A stretch of DNA of 11,690 nt, from contig LLCB01000708.1 of NCBI GenBank assembly GCA_001414345.1, positions 1 through 11,690 of the forward strand. Direction: 5' to 3'. The stretch comes from Hymenoscyphus infarciens. Its lineage: Eukaryota > Ascomycota > Leotiomycetes > Helotiales > Helotiaceae. Below, in pieces: positions 9,107 to 11,690 of the stretch. Under the pieces are notes generated by a model. It was not told the origin of the DNA and did no database searches. It worked only from the letters and a program-made list of their open reading frames with translations. A program made the position numbers and the translations under genes. How positions within the stretch are numbered: position 1 is the stretch's first letter; the number at the start of each line of letters is the position of its first letter.

Positions 9107-10016
9107 AAAAAGTACTTAGAAGAAAAAATAAAAAGTCTAGAAAGAGTGTTTTTTTTTTCAAAGTCGATTTAAGCGACTTTTTATATATTAACTTTAATTA
9201 GTAATTACATATTAATAATCCTTATAATTTAGGCTACTAGCTTATAAGTTTTAGCAAGTCACGTGACTAAAGTGGGTCACATAGTGGGGTCGCTCTTGCC
9301 GAACACGGTACACTACGTACAACTAGCTACGTAACCGCCAAGACCTACGGGCGCACGGGCCACCCCCACCTTCGACTTCGACGACTTCGACACTTCGACT
9401 TCAACACTTCGACTTCAACATCTTCGACTTCGACACTTTACTTTAATAACAACGACGATAATAACTATCTCTCGCTATTATATCGTATTCGTTACTTAGT
9501 ATCGAGCCGCTTATCAACATCGTAATCCACGTCGTCTTCGTTGTATTCACTACCCCGGTTAATTCCACGTCGTCGAACAACATCGGCCAGTATAAGCACA
9601 TTTCACAGTCAGACTTTCGACAGAGCAAATCAGAGCCCTTAAATTAGTCGTCTAGCAAATCAGAAGCATCGGATTTATCATCTACGTCATCGCTATCGCT
9701 ATTAGTACATACTATTTCCACTCTTACTTCCTAAACTAATATATATACCTTATAGTTTTCGACCGACTAATCAAACTACTAAACAATCTAACTAATCACA
9801 TCGTAGCATATATATAAGGATAACGTCATTTAAGTCAGTAGAGTATTTAGTAGAATAATCAGTAGAATAATTAATAGAACAATTAGTAGAATTAGTAGAA
9901 TTAGTAGAATTAGTAGAATTAGTAGAATTGGTAGAAGCAAGACTCGAGCATTCAACAAACCAGGGCATGTTATGTAAGAGTAGTATAGCTACGTAATATA
10001 CACCTAGTCACGTGAT
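9107..10016 (+). mobile_element. Repeat copy F (5' module and core)
   Basis: The 5' module starts AAAGTACTTAGAAG, then AGTCTAGAAAGAG and a T-run. The core runs from GTCACGTGAC (9258-9267) to GTCACGTGAT (10007-10016). Bases 9255-9440 are nearly identical to A and keep CpA sites, whereas the right part of the core is visibly RIP-mutated. It has the 30-base insertion of C (about 9624-9660) together with the CLYWPMLF-encoding segment of A and B on the minus strand (about 9550-9600). It is followed by T2 and not T1. Confidence 0.87.
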
Positions 10017-10488
10017 TTCAAATTCAAGTCCTTTTTTCAAGCTCTTTTTTAAGAGCTCTTTTTCAAGCTCTTTTATTCTTAATTCTTTTTCAGTACTAGC
10101 CTAAAGCTAGCTCTAACCTTACTCTAAACCAGTTCTAAGCCAGTTCTAAACCAGTTCTAAACCAGTTCTAAACTAGTTTAGAACTATTCATATAAAGTCG
10201 ACTCTAGATTAGATACGTTTAAGGTGTTATAGATTAAGAAACTGATTTAACTCTCTTTCAAACCTAGCTCTAAATCGGTTCTAAACCAGCTCTAAACTAG
10301 TAGAACCTTTCTAAACCGGTTCCAAACCGGTTCTAAATCGGTTCTAAATCGGTTCTAAACTAATAGAACTACTCTAATACTAATCTAACCCTAGATTAAC
10401 CTTAATTTAAATCAGAGTCGAATCAGAGTTAAATCGGAGTTAAATCAGAGTCGAATTAGTATTAAGCAAATAGCAGTTCAATAGTATA
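10017..10488 (+). mobile_element. T2 3' module of copy F
   Basis: It begins immediately after the CACGTG box (TTCAAATTCAAGTCC), contains AGCTCTTTT repeats and CCAGTTCTAAA/CGGTTCTAAAT minisatellite units (about 10130-10370) and ends AGCAAATAGCAGTTCAATAGTATA. It is homologous to 6830-7283. T1 and T2 share no obvious sequence beyond general style, so the core has alternative 3' ends. Confidence 0.82.
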
Positions 10489-11144
10489 GTAAGTTTAGAT
10501 ATAATTTAAAAGTTAAAAGAAGATAACCTAGGCTCTTCTTAGAAAGAACGTTATAAACTTCTAAATAGATACTACTTCTTATTTAATAATTTACTACTTT
10601 TTAAAGATTAACTTTACGTTTAAAAGAATACTAAACTCTATATAAAACTAATCTAAGAAGTCTATAACTAAGTATCTAGTACTTATCTAAGTATAAAAAA
10701 GATATACTAGTTATTAGTATAATACTACTACTAGGCTAGAATGTTTTTAGACTATAGAAGGTATATAGAGAATTATTAAGCTTAATAAACTAAGTAATAA
10801 GGCTTTCTTTACTCTCTATCTATATCTAACTACTATACTACCTATAATATATATAATAATATAAGATTAGTAAGTTAAGGATTTAAAGTATTTAAGTCTA
10901 AGATAATAAAATTATTATAAATAATTTATAACTTAGGCTATAGGCTACCTAGGATTACGTGCTTAATCTTATATAAGCCTATTTAGTAAGCCTAATAAGT
11001 GTGTTATATAACCGCGTATCTATAACATGTTAGAGGCGCTCTAAAACAACGTGTTAATATATAGACCTAAAATAAAGGATCCTTTATTTTAGCTCTTTAT
11101 CTTAAAAGTATAAAGAAATCACTAGATTAGTATAAGTCTACTTA
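10489..11144 (+). pseudogene. Ty3/gypsy pol relic around the integrase zinc-binding domain
   Basis: The frame with codons at 10501, 10504 and so on reads IIxKLKEDNLGSS, then LLLFKDxLYV (10594-10620), LYIKLIxEV (10636-10662), SIKKIYxLLV (10690-10719) and MFLDYRRYIENY (10741-10776). This follows the gypsy pattern GLLYFKDRLYVP, LIQEVHDxxxxxHPGVKKTYxLL, YYWPGM and VRRYVxNC. The two His positions of the HHCC domain are TAT at 10663-10665 and 10684-10686, seven codons apart as in the family. The first Cys is TAT at 10774-10776; the second Cys position (10783) is TAA. Stops (10540 TAG, 10609, 10621, 10654, 10669 and others) are TAA/TAG. After about 10810 I lose the match and the frame. The catalytic core and flanking domains are not visible. 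10930-11144 holds nothing I recognise apart from a palindrome; a TGTTAGAGGCGC at 11028 could be an LTR start, but this is weak. Confidence 0.75.
11067..11092. other. 26-bp perfect palindrome centred on GGATCC
   Basis: The arms CTAAAATAAAGGA and TCCTTTATTTTAG are exact complements with no spacer. The palindrome is intact in a strongly mutated region. It could be a hairpin former or a dimeric binding site of a lost LTR; no function can be assigned. Confidence 0.8.
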
Positions 11145-11590
11145 TATACCCTCTACTAGGGTTTTAAGCTAGTATTAACTTAGACTTAATACTAGTTTAA
11201 TACCGGTTTAAGATATAAGTTATTTCTTGAAGTAGCTCTAATACGTTTTATAAAACAATTTAAGATAAGAAACTAATTTATAAAACGATTTAAGGTGATT
11301 TAACCTAATTTATAAAACGATTTAAGCTAATTTATAAAACGATTTAAAGTAAGAAACCGATTTATAAAACGATTTAAGGGAATTTAAGCTAATTTATAAA
11401 ACGATTTAAAGTAAGAAACTAATTTATAAAACGATTTAAAGTAAGAAACCGATTTATAAAACGATTTAAGGGAATTTAAGCTAATTTATAAAACGATTTA
11501 AAGTAAGAAACCGATTTATAAAATAATTTAAAATTAGAAACTAACTTATAATCTAGCTCTTAACTTAGTTTAAAAAATATATCTAAAATA
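11145..11590 (+). repeat. M1 minisatellite, direct copy
   Basis: It starts TATAC, then CTCTACTAGGGTTTTAAG. After about 100 bp of unique sequence it carries tandem TTATAAAACGATTTAAG units with GGGAATTTAAGCTAA and AGTAAGAAACCGA spacers. It is the inverted counterpart of 5179-5626 and leads into copy G exactly as that array leads into C. Confidence 0.87.
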
Positions 11591-11690
11591 AAGTACTTAG
11601 TACTTAAAAGAAAAAAAAAAGTCTAGAGAGAGTGTTTTTTTTTTTAAAAGCGATTTAAGTAGCTTTTTATATATAAATCTTATATAATTT
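11591..11690 (+). mobile_element. Repeat copy G, 5' module start, cut by the window edge
   Basis: AAGTACTTAGTACTT, AAGTCTAGAGAGAG, a T-run and GCGATTTAAGTAGC match the 5' module. TATATAAATCTTATATAATTT follows subtype II (B and C), not A/D/F. The remainder lies outside the window. Confidence 0.85.

Overview
The window is a gene-poor, AT-rich repeat block that looks like the genome of a filamentous ascomycete (Pezizomycotina). The main reason is the mutational signature: most of it has almost no CpA or TpG (180 bases at 1261-1440 contain neither), TpA is everywhere and CpG survives. That is what repeat-induced point mutation (RIP, CpA to TpA on both strands) leaves behind. I see no intact protein gene, tRNA or rRNA. 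The longest open frames are simple-sequence or antisense artefacts.

Six copies (A-F) and the start of a seventh (G) of one repeat family fill most of the window. A is 1-1219 (+), B 2611-3855 (-), C 3859-5178 (-), D 5628-6785 (+), E 7311-8421 (-), F 9107-10488 (+), and G runs from 11591 to the edge (+). Each complete copy has a 5' module of about 130 bp that starts near AGTCTAGAGAGAG plus a T-run. A core of about 730-780 bp follows, bounded by CACGTG palindromes and packed with micro- and minisatellites, and then a 3' module. There are two 3' modules: T1 (A-E) and T2 (F, plus a fragment at 6809-7283). Upstream of the 5' module sit two different minisatellite arrays: M1 (next to C and G) and M2 (next to F).

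The ends appear to pair. M1 and T1 end in related inverted sequences (TATAC(T), then ACTAG and GGGTTTTAAG). M2 and T2 end in a different inverted pair (TATAC, then CTAYTTGCTT). I therefore read the real units as two subfamilies of a non-autonomous, TIR-bearing element that share one core: a 1.77-kb type at 3859-5624 and a 2.06-kb type at 8426-10488. This is inference from the sequence and not a known named family.

Between the copies lie two dead retrotransposon fragments. At 1220-2610 is a Ty1/copia pol piece (integrase C-terminal half through the N-terminal half of reverse transcriptase) in one unbroken frame, interrupted only by TAA/TAG codons. At 10489-11144 is a Ty3/gypsy pol piece around the integrase zinc-binding domain, with both zinc-binding His codons and the first Cys codon now reading Tyr.

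Decay is uneven. The core of A and the left part of the F core keep high GC and many CpA sites, while B-E are heavily mutated. Insertion/deletion markers among the copies cannot be placed on one tree, which suggests recombination or gene conversion between them.
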